Source: Nymphaea colorata
Lineage: Eukaryota; Streptophyta; Magnoliopsida; Nymphaeales; Nymphaeaceae
Reading direction: 5' to 3'
Assembly: GCF_008831285.2 (NCBI RefSeq)
Contig: NC_045140.1
Coordinates: 23,888,131 to 23,952,130 of the forward strand
DNA: 64,000 bases
Shown here: positions 22,800 to 37,900 of the stretch, in pieces
How the letters are laid out: every line of letters begins with the position of its first letter
Position numbering within the stretch: position 1 is the first letter of the stretch
Made by a program: the position numbers and the translations under genes
The notes under the pieces: generated by a model
Database searches by the model: none
What the model saw: only the letters and a program-made list of their open reading frames with translations
What the model was told of the DNA's origin: nothing

Positions 22800-25700
22800 G
22801 TGTGAACAGTTCAGGTTGCTTCAGGACGCCATGACCAGACCAGTTCTTTGACACAGAGAAACTCTCTCAGAGAGTGGATTATCTCAATTTTTACAGTAAA
22901 GTAAGTGAAAAGTTGTTGTACTTCTTGTCGTAGGAAGAAGCATATCAGAATTAGTTACTAACACAATCCCGCCCACTCAGGCGGGCAAAATAATGAAGCA
23001 CCATCCTGTTCAAGTGTTCATCCTGAAACCCCATAATTTTGTTTTCTGAAATCGCTTCTTTTCCCATGTTGCTGCGGTTCTCTGCAGCCTGTGAATGTAA
23101 AAGATAGAGGAATCAAAATCACAGGAGAGAAGCAAAATCTTCTTCATGCGATTTTAGCTTAGGATCCCCGATCCTCCAAGGAGGTCAGGAGTTCAATACC
23201 GGGGGCTGCAGTCTGATAGAATCTGCCTATGATCCCCAACTAGGCAATTTTCAGAAATTTGAAAACCACATGAAAGGAATATGGCTTCAAGTCATAGCAG
23301 TTTAATAGAAGAGAATTATAATTTATTTAGAGAGAAGAAGCATGACTCCTCTAAAAGGAATGCCGTTCCCAAGCCACAACTTGATATTAAAAATAGAAGT
23401 GTATATATATATAGTACTTAAAACATTCTTATATTGACCAGAGAGGGTTGGTGTAGTGATAGAGCTGTTCAAACCCGGCGGGTACGTTACCTTGCAACCA
23501 AACCACTTAAGCCCGGTTAGGTCAGTGCTAATGGATTTTATAAAGTAAAATGGTTATCAAATCAAACTCCAAAGCTCTAAATTTTGATCTCTGGATATGT
23601 TTATGTTTATGATAGCATGTTGCTTTTGTGATGATGATGTAAATAATAAAAAATCCATCTTAAATTTATAGTTTTATCAATTTTTATTTTTAAGTATTTG
23701 ACCTTTTGTTCTAATCGCTGCTGGATTTGATGGAGATAAATGGCAGGCCAAGTCAAGCTACCCAGTTCTGTGGATATAAGTCGGACCCGGGTCGAGCTTA
23801 GGTCAAGCCGGGGCTGGGCTCATTTGAGCCAACTAGGGTTCGACCAGCTCAGGCCTGGTTCGAAGCCAGCTCGAGTGTGAGCAGCCTTACTCCCTAGTTG
23901 CACTACACCCCTTTACTTATCTCCGCAACTACTGACTTTCCTACCAACATTTTTCCCAAAACTATTCTGCTAAGGGGCAGAACCTTCAAAAAATCAAGCG
24001 CTAAGAGCCATGTTACTAACATGCAATGCACTAATATGTAAACAACCAATGTTATGTGGGTTTGAGTGGTCAATTGCCCACACAAAGCCACATGTGCCAT
24101 CCTGCTCAAGCCATGCATGCATGCCTTCGGTGATAATAAGCGTGGCCTGCAGGTTGAAAATGGTTAAGAGATTCATGCAATTACATTTCCATGCCCGACA
24201 TACTCGGGCTGTTCCTCAATGTAATATTCCCTTCTCAAAGGCGCGGAATTTATTCGAATATGTGTTTTGAATTCATTGAAGGGGCACCCACGTATATTAA
24301 CAGAGGAAATGTGTGAAAATGTTGACATGAAAATAAGAAAACATCGAGTGTAGGCAACTGCCCACATAAGCGCATATGTGGCTCCGCCACCATTCTTCTC
24401 TAATACTCAATGCTTCATAAATTAAATGATACACACATATTTGATCTCCAGTGTTTCGTTGATTAGGTGGTCAATTGCTTCACCTCCTCAACTATATGAA
24501 CCGTTCATTTGAGTTTTCAATGTGATGTAAACTTGTCAGGACCAAATGTGTGGCCCATGTTGGTTGGTGACATATAAATATGTGGTGACCTCATCTTAGA
24601 AATCAGTGAAACACTTTTTTTTAAAAAAAAAAAAAATTCTTGTTTTAATGTTAGTTAGTTTTTGAAACGTTAAAAGCCAATAATGCATCAAAAACCTTTT
24701 TCCCCGTAATTAGATACAGTGGAAGTACTCAAAAGAGTTATAATAGTGCAATTGAAACTCATCTAAATGCACATACGCAGGTAAGCAAGTGTGTTATGCT
24801 TGAAATGGCCGTACCATTTTTTGAACTATACCATTTTTCAATGAAGATCCAAAGAACTGGCAGATTCAAATCAAATGAGAATCCTCTTTGAATTGGACCA
24901 TACATGACAATGTTTGTGAAAAATTGACCCTCATGTCAAAAGATGCAGATGATCAGCTAAGTACATTAAGAGTGGGATCAAGGTGGGTTTTTTTTTCTTC
25001 TTCTTCTTCTTTGGCAGTTCATTGGATCTTCTGAATCTGATTTGGATCTGAGTCACATGCATTCATCTGGCTCAGTCTTGTGCAGCTCAGATTCTAACTT
25101 GACTACTAAAAACATCAAGTTATGATGATCACAAGAATGATGAACATTATTTAGCTGGATCCGAAGCACTAAACGGATCGACATGCGCGTTAAGATCGAT
25201 CTGTGACTTTTGTATGACATCTAACCTGACTGACCCAGCTTAGCAAAGTGATTAATGCATGGTTTAAAGGATAAATGGGGATCTGTTCCTGCGAAACACT
25301 TTCCTATGAATTGAAAATCACATTAGCATGGAGGGAGCCCAAGGCATGATGGAAAATCCAGTGCTGTGAGGAATTTGAGATGAATTGGCAACTGCTTTTG
25401 CGATTGGCAGTTATCTAGATTTCCTGGATTTAGGATTCCCGCTTCAACAAGACCACTTTCCGTGATATCAAACACGTCCAAGATATCAAGCGTGGATTTG
25501 GTAAAGGATACTGTGCTGTTGTTGATTGATGGCGACCATTGATATAACTGAGATGAAGCTGGCACATATCTTCTATAATGCTTTAAAACAGCAAGCAGAT
25601 CCAGATCCAAACCCAAACTTGAAATGTTTTGTGATGGATCCCGGTCTTGATCTGATTTCCAGACCTATAATTATTTTAAACTTATGCAATTTAAACAACA

Positions 25701-25990
25701 CTTTGTCATGTGTTTTCCATAATCATATTCAAAAGACCACATAAATCAAGATTTTCATGTGGGAAATCATAATCCGAGAACACAAAAGTTCCTGCTGCTG
25801 GACGGAGAGAAAACGAATGCGATAAGATCTTAATCTGACCCGTTTCAGATCCGGGTCCGGTAAGAAGCCGACGCATTTTCATCCCGGATCTAATATAAGG
25901 GAGGAGAACCGGAACCGGGAGGCATCTATCGAAAGATCTGATTCGCCAATCTTGCCTACTTTGCACGGTGCGATTTAATAATTCAAATCT
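22800..25990. other. Intergenic region
   Basis: No supported gene. The 23155-23240 and 23440-23530 stretches contain short sequences such as ggtgtagtgatagagctg and ggagttcaataccgg that resemble RNA polymerase III A and B boxes, so degraded SINEs are possible. The 23750-23890 stretch is GC-richer and full of GAGCC/GGCTCGAG words typical of plant non-autonomous repeats. Words around aattgcccacacaaagccacatgtg (24060) and gcccacataagcgcatatgtggc (24360) recur near 50925 and mark another dispersed repeat. Confidence 0.4.
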
Positions 25991-26089
25991 TGGATTTGAA
26001 CAGAAAAAATTGAAAAACATTTTGCAGTGTACCGATTGGGGTTTGAGAGAGGGGAGGGTTGAAAGGGGTTTGGAAGAGATACGATCAAG

Positions 26090-26271
26090 AATCCCCTTCT
26101 CTCTCTCTTTCTCTCTCCGTTTCTTGATTCGTGGGACTCGTTGAATTGTCGGAAACTCACTTCTCTCTCTCAGGCATCTTTCTTTCTCTGTCTCTCCCTC
26201 TCTCGATTGCGTATGCATATTGGCTGTAGTCTCTTTATTTCCTTTATCATTGGAGCGCATTCGCGTGTTGG
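26090..26271 (+). promoter_or_regulatory. Probable 5' UTR exon of the BAG6-like gene
   Basis: A CT-rich leader-like stretch is followed by a plausible donor (TTGG|GTAAAG at about 26271). The first coding exon starts after a TTTCAG acceptor at 27080, so a 5' UTR intron of about 0.8 kb is likely. The transcription start is not determined. Confidence 0.4.
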
Positions 26272-27090
26272 GTAAAGCGATTTCTTGTCCCTGAATGAAT
26301 TTCTTTTCATGTTTGGTCGTCGGGGGTGTTAGTTTTTTTTATCTTATCTCGTTGAAATGGGTTTTGTAAGACGAGGATTATGGGGTAACTTGGAGCACGG
26401 GTCATGGATTTTTCTCATACGGATTTGTCGGTGGTTCAGAGGATTAGTTCTTACAATTCCTTCTCGAGCTGTAGCCTTGGGATTTTGGGGTTTTCCGGTT
26501 CGGAGTGGACGTGTGTTGTTGTTATCATCAAGCGTTTCGGAGATGCTGCAAGGCTATTTATTTTTCCCGCCTTTTCTTGCGCACCATGAATGGTCAGTTT
26601 CGTGTTATTATAGGATCGGCTATACTTGAGTATTTCTGTGAAACTGTAAATATGCCCGCTCCAATGCGTATACGCAATACGCTCGTCGGCTCCTTTCGTC
26701 CAATTTTAGTCGGCACGGTAACTATCGTAACATTGCCTGGGGAAATATTTGCGGGCTATTTCTTGCTTGTCTTTAATGCTGTGTATGCTTGATCCTGTGT
26801 TACTTATTCTAGTGGCACACTGCTCATGTTGGTGACTAAACAAAGGCAGGGACGGTTTCGTTGATGACACTACAAATGTGTTGTTCTCTTAAGGATTAGA
26901 AAGGGAACGAGGGAGTTATATGATGTCCTTATGCTTCAGCTATATTCAAGTTGGATTTTATACTGCTAATTGAATCCCTCTTGTCACGCTTAAATTGGCT
27001 TTCGGATATCTGCTTGTTTAGCTTGTTGGTTGCCTTAATTGAATCGTTTGTTTCTTCTTACTTCGTTATTTTCATTTCAGCAGGAGAAGG

Positions 27091-28939
27091 ATGGGATCTC
27101 ACGGAACCGACGAAGTCATGATACCAAGCGAGATGGAGCCGAATTGCTCAGAGGCCATTGTGGAGATAAAGATAAAAACTTTGGATTCTCAAACATACAC
27201 TTTACGTGTCAACAAATATGTAACAAAGTTCTTCCTTTTGTTATTTTCAGAATAGCAGCGCCATATGTTTCATTTATTTACATATTTTTTTGGCATATAA
27301 ACATTTCGATATTAGGTTGTTTTCTTGAATGGCCAATTCGATAAAATTTTGCATTCAAACAATTGCTTAGATGTTAAGCAAGGCCCATGTTCATGTCTGT
27401 TTGAGTTTTTTATTTCTTATTTCTTCCCTGTACAAGTTCAATGGCATTGTTATTAGTGAAAATTGGATCACTGTTTCCCGTTAGTTCATTTGCTTGACTT
27501 CTACAGCAAGCACACAGAGTGCACACGCTTTCCCCCTCGAGTACATTTGAGGCCTATATACTTCTAACAGTGTATGTATTGTGCTTCCAATTGTAGGTTT
27601 AGGGATGAATACTTAAGAAGTCAGTTTACACTTTACATATCAAGCATGATAGGGCATGGCCCTGTTAACTTCAGGAACTGGAGTTACTATGGTATTTCAT
27701 CATTGTAAGATTGTGGTGGAAAGAGTATATATGAAAAAACATGCTTTCTGCTATAGAGCTACTGAACAATATAATGGAAAAACTGCTATACAAACAACAC
27801 AAGCAGGAGTGCAAGAAGACGAACTATGCTTCTTGAACTGCTGAAGGGTTATAGTACTATGCCCCCTAGATGATTAGGCCAGGTTAAAATGGGTGCTCCA
27901 TCAATTGTGGTTTTTGTGAAATATGGCTGCCTTTTGAATTTTGACAATTAATAGGATCAAGCTCTTCATCCAGCCAAAGGACTAGTAGGCTATCCCTTGT
28001 TAGTCATAAGCTCCACAAGGGGAAAAGTTCTTATCACTTTCTGTGACTAGTGTTTTCTGCAGGATTTCATTTTCAGTAACAGATTCCAAGGCTGCAATGT
28101 GAATTTCACTTCTTTGTCTAATTTTATTGCATGTTAATGCAATACATTATTTGGCATGTCGTTGTTGCTAAATGCATTGCTTGTTTATCAGATCCCAAAT
28201 TGATGTCCACATACTTTGCTAATAGTATTTTTTTTATCGAGTATATATTAAAGCTATTTTTGCCTTGTCACTCTCGTTGCTGCACTATCATAACCCACAT
28301 GTTATATTGCAGACATTTAGCGATTATGACTCTCTCTCTCCCTTTTCTCTGCTATAGATGCCAGTGCCAGCTTTGAAGGAACAGATAGCAACCGTAACAG
28401 GTGTATTGTCAGAACAGCAGCGTCTTATATGCCGTGGGAAGGTTTTGAAGGATGACCAGCTTCTTTCAGCTTATCGTATCCTTTTTGTTATTATGCATTT
28501 TTTTTAAAATCAAGTTTCTTTTTTCTCCTTGAGCATACCATTTTGACTACCTAGTTTGATTTCAAATGATAACCTGTTTTGGTTAATGCATCATGATTTT
28601 ACTTTCTGGACTTCAGGGGATTATCCAGGTTCTCTTTTGAGAATGTAAATTCTAGGCAGAGATAAACCAAGTTTTAAGTGAGAAACATTGTACACTTCTA
28701 CTTTAGCAAAATTTACTTATTAGACTCTTTTTCTCCCACATTGTGCAATAGTTAGAACGTTTTCTTTTCCAAAAACTAAAAAGATAGGCTTTCCTCTGGA
28801 TCAAGGTTTCATGTCTTACATGTTGATCAGTTAAGTAGTAGATACTGTACCTTTCGGGGATTAAGCTGGCTTTAGGATCTATTAATTCTTATATATGACT
28901 GTAGTGTTTGCCTTTTGTGTGTGCATGCGTGGAGGGAGG

Positions 28940-28982
<43 letters not shown>

Positions 28983-31900
28983 TGTTCTTTTATTTTTCTT
29001 GCTATAACTTTATGTTCAATTCTGTAACTCTTTTTAGATGTAGAAGATGGCCATACATTGCACCTAGTTGTTCGACAGCCTTTTCATTCATCATCAACAT
29101 CTGGGGCTGGCTCAACTGGACCTGAGAGGATGCCGAATCAATCAGGTTTGATTTCTTGATTTGTTCTCATTTTTAAATCATCCTTGATCTTTTTGGGTGT
29201 GTTAACTGCTGCACGTGATGTGGATTTTGCTATGTGTTTGATTGAGGTATTTGACGTGTTTCATAATTCATATGATTGTGTAACACTTTCCATGTTTTGC
29301 TAATTGGCTCCATGAGTATTGGTTGCTACTTGGCCCTATGAGCATCATTACCATGGGACTGGCAGACAGTACATCTATGTGTTGTTTCTTTGGACATCAT
29401 TATTTTTCAAGCTCTAGATCCATCTTCTCTTGCTTCCTAAGCTTGAATGGTTGTACCGGACCAAGTGGCTAGCTGATTGGACTAATCTCTTTATTGATCA
29501 TCTACTTAGTTCAAAGATTGTGAGAACCATTGGTTGAAACTTGACCTTGTCAAAGTGGTCAATGTTAAAAAAGCTCGACTTGCAATTTTTATTGATCTTG
29601 AATCAGTTGAGTTCCTAGTTCTGATCACTATCATTTCTAATTTATGAAACCATTTTTATCAAAGTGCTTTTTGTTATATTAGGTGTCATTTCAAAAGGTG
29701 ATTGGTGATCCCTTTAAGTTTTACTTTCCCTCTTGAATTTGGAATTCATAAGATTCTAGGAAATTGGAAACCTCTGTTGATTGTGGATCTTGATTGGGGC
29801 ACTGCCACTTTTGAGTCTGTTGTTGTAACCTTGAGTATCTAAGCTCTACCAAAGCTTCAGAAATGGTTGTAGCATTAGTTGTTCAATCTTTGGTTCATTT
29901 GATATAAACATTGTACCTCATGCGGCATAAGAGGAACAGTTTCTTACCTCTACAGTGTAAACATGATGAACTACCCAGCTAGATTTACCTAAGTTACATG
30001 ATGTATATTTGAAGAATAGGTGGTTGTAAGCCAGAGATTTTACAAAATGACAGGAAGATGAAGTTTAAACTTTATCAAAGGCAGCATGGTTAGGGAAGTG
30101 AAGAATGAATTGATGATTGTTGAAAACTATAGAACAAACTTATCTTTCTTCATTTTGATCTCGCTTTGGGATTAGAACAATTTGGCATGAAATTGTACAC
30201 CTGCAGTTGCACTCTGTGGTTTATTGGTTATGAGCATTGAGAGTAACACATCTGAATGCAGCTTGTGTAAATAGAAGGTGTAATGGATGCAAATTTAAAA
30301 TAAAAGATTCATAGGTGTTATTTTCAATTTTAAGTTTGTATATGTCATTATGTCTATGTACTGACTGATTTTGTTCCCTGAAGATATAAGGGAGGCATGT
30401 AGGTGAAACCAGGTAAACAGGCTACTCAGTGAGGCCTAGTGTGTGGATGTTAGCTAGGTTTTCTTTAAACAAGCCTTCTTCAGTTCATCCATGCATTGCT
30501 GTTGAACTAGGAATAATGGTTTTGAGTCAAGTAAGTTAGTAACATTCCCCACCCCACCCCCAAAAAAAAAAAAAACAAAAACCCAGCCAAATATAAAAGG
30601 AAGAAAAGGAAAAAGGTCATCAACTGTCACACCCCGACCTTTTTGACACTCAAACATTTTTTTTTTTTTTAACATCCAACATCGAGGTGTGACTACACAA
30701 TAGTTCAAAAAGGAATGAGCCAAGCAATTCAAAACAATGGGGCAAGCTTTCCATTATATAGCATTTCAATTCAATTGTACATTTGACAAAAATGCCCCAA
30801 AATCGCAACATCGATGCCTCATCAAAACAAGGCATCAGTAAAACCAAAAACCCGACGCGCCGGCAGTACAAGGACAAAACAAAACCCAAAACCTCCCCAG
30901 TAGGACGTGAGTGTAGCCATCTGCTCAGCCTGCTGCCCCGGGTACACCAAAACCTGAAAAAAAAAAGGAAACAACTGAAGGCTTAGCCTTCGCAGTATGG
31001 CAACAAGCCAGAAAAATGCCAAACCCTCTCAAGTAAGGCTCAAATAAAGGGACAAATATCAACCCATCTATCGTCATGTCGCGTCTGAGTGCGACACGTA
31101 AAAGCCACTTGGTGGCCACACTAACACAACATCAGTCACATGCGAAGCATGCTTAAACATAACACTTGCATTCATATCAATCACATATACGTCAGTCACA
31201 TGCATTCTGTCAAACACTTTGCATTTTCATTAACTTTAGTGCATTCACAGTTCCTGTGGGTGCAACACAGGCACGTGCACACCGCGGGCGGCCTACAGCC
31301 GAGAGACAACCCCCGTGGTGGCCCATAACAGTATGGATCCATTTCACCCGCTGCAGCGGTAGAGCACTCATCCCTGGATGTGTGACGTCCAAGGTGAGAT
31401 ACTCAGCCTTCCCTAGGACACCCAGGTTGGGAAGGCAGGAGCCCAACGCTCCAAGCACAACACACAACAGAACCCTGGGGCCTTGCACCGCCTGCACATC
31501 TGAATGCAGCTTGTGTAAATAGAAGGTGTAATGGATGCAAATTTAAAATAAAAGATTCATAGGTGTTATTTTCAATTTTAAGTTTGTATATGTCATTATG
31601 TCTATGTACTGACTGATTTTGTTCCCTGAAGATATAAGGGAGGCATGTAGGTGAAACCAGGTAAACAGGCTACTCAGTGAGGCCTAGTGTGTGGATGTTA
31701 GCTAGGTTTTCTTTAAACAAGCCTTCTTCAGTTCATCCATGCATTGCTGTTGAACTAGGAATAATGGTTTTGAGTCAAGTAAGTTAGTAACATTCCCCAC
31801 CCCACCCCCAAAAAAAAAAAAAACAAAAACCCAGCCAAATATAAAAGGAAGAAAAGGAAAAAGGTCATCAACTGTCACACCCCGACCTTTTTGACACTCA

Positions 31901-34900
31901 AACATTTTTTTTTTTTTTAACATCCAACATCGAGGTGTGACTACACAATAGTTCAAAAAGGAATGAGCCAAGCAATTCAAAACAATGGGGCAAGCTTTCC
32001 ATTATATAGCATTTCAATTCAATTGTACATTTGACAAAAATGCCCCAAAATCGCAACATCGATGCCTCATCAAAACAAGGCATCAGTAAAACCAAAAACC
32101 CGACGCGCCGGCACTACAAGGACAAAACAAAACCCAAAACCTCCCCAGTAGGACGTGAGTGTAGCCATCTGCTCAGCCTGCTGCCCCGGGTACACCAAAA
32201 CCTGAAAAAAAAAAGGAAACAACTGAAGGCTTAGCCTTCGCAGTATGGCAACAAGCCAGAAAAATGCCAAACCCTCTCAAGTAAGGCTCAAATAAAGGGA
32301 CAAATATCAACCCATCTATCGTCATGTCGCGTCTGAGTGCGACACGTAAAAGCCACTTGGTGGCCACACTAACACAACATCAGTCACATGCGAAGCATGC
32401 TTAAACATAACACTTGCATTCATATCAATCACATATACGTCAGTCACATGCATTCTGTCAAACACTTTGCATTTTCATTAACTTTAGTGCATTCACAGTT
32501 CCTGTGGGTGCAACACAGGCACGTGCACACCGCGGGCGGCCTACAGCCGAGAGACAACCCCCGTGGTGGCCCATAACAGTATGGATCCATTTCACCCGCT
32601 GCAGCGGTAGAGCACTCATCCCTGGATGTGTGACGTCCAAGGTGAGATACTCAGCCTTCCCTAGGACACCCAGGTTGGGAAGGCAGGAGCCCAACGCTCC
32701 AAGCACAACACACAACAGAACCCTGGGGCCTTGCACCGCCTGCGCTCTGACAGGCGAGACCAGTGGCAATCAAGGGGGACGTCTCCCAAACACATAGCCA
32801 CATCCCACTGGCCTCTCATCTCTTAGTTATTCATTCTTATCGTTACAGTTACACATTCACAAGAAGACTGGCTAACACACGAGGTTAGTACACTTCCCGA
32901 GTGCACCCACACCTCCGATTACCTCCACATGAGGTCTATACATACAGTAACAGTCATTGCTAGCCGTCATACCATACGGGTACAACTACCCTCCAAACAT
33001 CCATTTGCATCGTTGCCCATGGCAATGCATATGCAACAACATACACATTTATATCAATCATCACATCAATCATGTCAATCACCTCTTTGAAAAACATAGC
33101 CAATCCACAGAGAGTAGTCCCGATCTGCGGTTGGCTCGTAGCTGTCCTATGCAGTTATCATTTTATGATGCTTTCTAATGCACAATTGGGGTCGAGGAGA
33201 CACTCGACTCGATACCCCACCTCATCTGTCCTAAACAGATATCAATTCTAGCATGCACATGCCAATGCGTAACATTTTTAAATCGAATGACTAATAATCT
33301 TTCTAACACATTCATATCACGTAAGCAACATACACATACTCAATCACAAAACCGTCAATCAATTAACATCACAATCCTAGGATCCCTTGATCCTAGGAGC
33401 ACCCAATCACACAATTGCCCCAGGCAGGAATTTGCCTGGAAAGTTGCCATACCTGTGGTGCGCTCACCAAATTCTTCAAAATGCCTCAAGCTTCGAACTC
33501 AAGGTCGACGGGATGAGCCCGGTGCACCTGCAAACATAAACAAGAATAAGGTTTCTACTAGATTCCTACACCAATCAAACAGAAATGAACAGATACAAAA
33601 ATAGAATCCTTGAGGCACGTGACAGCGCCTCAAGAGGGCATCGACAGGTAGTGTCGACCAACGGGCTCTCCACAAGGCCTCCTCCTTTACGTCTTGACGT
33701 TGCCTTGAATTATCAAGGCCTTCAACCATCAATCAAACCGTCACTAAATCCTTCCTCAATAACGTTCTTTAAGTAAGACATCAACCTCAAGTCACATCCC
33801 AAAACGCATATATCCCTAATTAACTTCATGATACACCCGTTCACCGAAGTCTGCGCTACACTCCCTAAGACGGTTCCAAAACTTCCCCGCAACCTCACAA
33901 TCTCTACCATGTTTCCTTAAAGCTTCGAAACTTAATCCATCATGCTAAAACGATCATTAAGTACATGAATCATCACTTTCCAACGCAAATCCTAAGTTTC
34001 TCCCAAAAACAAAATTACTAACATGCGTCCCAAAATCATCAATTCTAAGCTCTAGCATGCTCGAACCATAATTATACATGCTCTAAAAGATAAATACTCA
34101 TCATTTTGAGCTTGATTAGGTATTGCTCACCCCAAACAAGCGTCCAAACTGCTACAACCCTTCTAGCAACCACTTCACACGTCCGATCAAGTGCCAATGC
34201 TCGAGATTGCCTGCTGTCGCTGCTCACTACACACCCTACTAGCAGGTAAGAGGGGAAAAACGTCCCCAAAACTGCAAACCAACCCCAAACGCCCAAAAAG
34301 TTTAACACAACTCTGTTGCTAGGAAAGACCCACGGTAGTAGTTGGGAAAAAAAACTGAAATAAACAAAGGAAAGGGACGCTGGCAGAGAGGAGAGACAGA
34401 GAGAGGAAGGGTTCGGTCAAGGGGGAAAACAGCCGTGGGGTGAGAAGAGAGAGAAAGAGCAGGCGGGGGAGTGCGGGTGAGTGAGAAGAGGGTCGAGCGG
34501 TAGAGAACCAGCGGAAAGAGGGGAAAGAAAATGGCGAGAGAGAAGAAGAGGGGACGTGCGGCAGAGAGCAAAACAGACAAAAGGGCATGAGTGGCAGAGC
34601 AAGAAAAATCGCACGAGAGAGAGAGGGTTTACCCAGCAGCCGCCGCCGCCGCTGCCACCTCCGTCGCCGTCGCCGTCGCCGTCGCCGTTCCAGCCACCAC
34701 CACCCGACCGTCACTCTCCTCCCTCTGCGCTGCCACAGGAGACCACCGGAGACAACGAAGAAGGAAGGGAAAGGCGAGGGAGAAGGGCCTCGCGTCGGGC
34801 CCTTACGCGAGTGGGGGTCGGTTCCGGGTCTGGACCCTAGCTCGACCCGACCCGTCGAACCAACGAGCATTACATCAACTGTGTCTTTTAATTGGTTGCT

Positions 34901-37900
34901 TATTGCTTATATATTCCCACTTCCTTATTAGATATCCTGCTTTAGAAAAAAAATGCAAAGAAAGGAGGAAGTTTATATAATCAAGGTTTTGTTTACGATT
35001 GGTGGCTTGAAATGTTCGTAGCAGTTGAAAGGCTGGATTTGTAACTGTTTCTTTAGGTGCTGATCCTGTTGCAAGCTCCACACGTGGTCAAGGCAACACT
35101 GTAGCAGCTCACAGCGTGGTGCTTGGAACCTTTAACGTTTCTGATCAGGGAGATGCGGCTATGTCTGATGTCAACCGGGTAAGCTTCACCAATTTATGGT
35201 TCTCTGTGTGTGAAGAGTAGTGAGAACAGTTTGTGCAAAAGGTACTTAAAAATGCTATCACATATGTCATTGGTTTGGTCTAGTACATACTTTTACTCAT
35301 TGCATATGTCATTGGTGTATGATGCAGTTTCTTTCTGCTGTGCTTACTTCTGTTGGACTTGTTAATCGAGGGGCAAGAAATGAAGAAAGTGATTCTGGGG
35401 TAATTCCATTTAATTGTCTTGTGAACTAATAATTAGTTATTGATTGTTGTTGCGGGTTTCCTGATTACCAAGTTAAATATGTTTTGGACAGCTATTTATG
35501 TTCTCAATGTCATTTAATTGTGTTAGCCGCAGGTCACTGGCCCTGAAAGGCGTGAAAGACTGGTGGGCACTACTGTTATGATGGACCCGGCTCCTCGTCA
35601 TCAGCCTAGCTTGGCAACTTACAGGGCTCAGCTGGATTCCCTGCATGGTGGTGCATTTCGATTTCCAACATCTATGTCAGCAGGTCCTTTGCTGCCTCTG
35701 GTAAGTTATATGTTGTTGCATTCCTAAATCTCACTAAATGAGCATATTACCTCACGCCGGTATGTTTACTTTAGCTACTGCATACTGATCATTGCTATTG
35801 GAACTACTGTATTTGCCAGTTTGCCTAATGAAGAATTTTGTCATTTCTCCTTCACCTAAAATGTACAGGTTATCCCAGATTCTTTAACCACTCTTTCTCA
35901 GTATCTGCACAATATGAGGCAAGAGTTTAGCATCAATGGTATGTATTTCTTCATCACAGAATTGATAATTTGGTTAAGAAATGAATGGTGCATTCCTGAT
36001 TAAGAAGATTGAAATATATGCTTATCTGCAGGCCAGGATCATGACATTAATCTGCCTGCTGGAGAAGCACACAATCTCGAATCACATAATCCAGATACTG
36101 TCGCACGAGCAGATTTAGTGCAAGGTGGACTGCCAACACCAGCCGCACTGGCTGAAGTTGCAACGTCGACGCGGCAGTTTCTCATTGAACAAGTTGGAGA
36201 TTGTTTGTCTGTGAGTGATTCTATAATTTCTTTTCCCATGTTGGTTATGAGGTTATTTGGTTTAGTCATTCATAATTCAACAGACTTCTATTTCTCCATT
36301 TTTCTTAATTTTCTGAAAGATGGTTTAACTTTCTGCAAGCATTTGATATTATTTGATATAATACGGAAACTAACATAATCGATCATGCAGAAACACAGAC
36401 ATTCAATCATATAGAGACACTAATGTTAAAATAGGCATAATTAATTTACTGTGAACTGCAAATTTTACTCCTGAACCCTTTTTTGGCACCAGCAACTTGC
36501 AAGACAGTTACAAGAGGAAGCTAATGTAACGGATCCCATGGTGCGCACAAGCATTCAATCCAGTGCAATGAGGACAGGAGTTCTATTGCAAAATGCAGGG
36601 GCTCTGCTGCTTGAGCTTGGACGTGCAACAATGACACTGCGCATGGGGCAGACAACTGTAGGACTTTTCTCTTTTGTGTCTATTATGTCCATTTATGGTA
36701 GTTTACTAATACTTCTAGTTAATTCTATTGTTCTCTTGCCAGTCTGAAGCTGTTGTTAATGCTGGACCACCAGTTTTCATATCCACAACTGGTCCAAATC
36801 CTATCATGGTCCAGGTTTATCTATTAACTTCCACACTTCAAGTTGCTTGTTTCCTTGGCCTATCCTTGACTACATTTGTTGGAGTTTCACTTTGTGCATG
36901 CAGAACCTTGATTTTTTTTTTTTTTTTTGGTTGGTGCAGAGTCTCCCTTTTATTCCTGGAACTGGTTTTGGAACAATTCCCATGGGCATCATGCATCCAG
37001 GTCACGCTTTGGCAAATGGGGCACTTGGTACTGGTTTTGTTCCTCGAACTATCGACATAAGAATACGAACAGGTACAAATTCATTTCTATAAATCATCGT
37101 GCTGTTTTGCTATTTTTGTTTGAACAGTCTGGAATGTCAGGATCATCAGGCAGTGCTGACCAAGGTGAACATGCTGCTGGAACTCAAGTTGGGGCAAGCG
37201 ATCAAGCAAGACCTACTGGTGGTGGAATTTCCATGCAAAACGTGTCACCCTCTTCAGGGTTTCCATCTGTGGCCACAGAATCTGGTGGAGTCCGGGTGGT
37301 TCCTGTTAGGACAGTAGTTGCAGCTGTGCCTGCTGCTGTCAGTCGTCCAGCATCTGATGCATCTAGTGGTGGAGCACTTGGAGTGTTCTATCCTCTCCTG
37401 GCAAGGATTCAGAACCTAGATCCAGGACATTTTAATGATGCCAGCAGGTCTACACGTGCTGGTGATCATCACAGAAATACTGAAACTGATGAACATCAGG
37501 TTTCTGAATCTTCCATACGATCCCAAAATGTCTATTCTGCAAGGGAGAACAGTTCCATCAATTTCTGTTCTAATGACACAGCACCTCAACATCAGGGTGG
37601 TAAGTATTTGTTTTGAACTTTCAGATTTTCCTTTATTCTTGAATATATAGGAGCCTATGTGAGGATATGTCTGTGTTTTGCCTTGTCCACTGTGTCCTTG
37701 TTAGTGAGATTGATGACTGCACCATTGCATGTGTGTGCATGTGATTTCACATTTTTTAGCAATATCATGTGGCGACTTACAAGTTACAACATATTTCTGG
37801 GGTGATTGTCACGGTATCATCACAATTCTATTACTACATATTTTTAAAATTTTTTATTTCGTAGAGAAATATCGCTCCCTTATCCTTTGTCTCTAAAACC

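Noticed and set aside
25706-26260. 184-codon minus-strand frame
   Set aside because: It overlaps the CT-rich leader of the BAG6-like gene; the Arg/Glu content comes from the GA-rich complement.
31350-31400. tRNA-like segment (agcggtagagcac and following) inside the LTR, also in its duplicate
   Set aside because: It resembles an A box, but no matching B box or cloverleaf is present.
34302-34980. Several overlapping frames of 60 to 183 codons on both strands
   Set aside because: All lie in the purine-rich and GCC-repeat end of the solo LTR and have low-complexity composition.
37073-37140. Apparent frame conflict between exons 11 and 12 of the BAG6-like gene
   Set aside because: It appears only if the acceptor at 37127 is used; the acceptor at 37140 gives a consistent phase, so no frameshift is needed.
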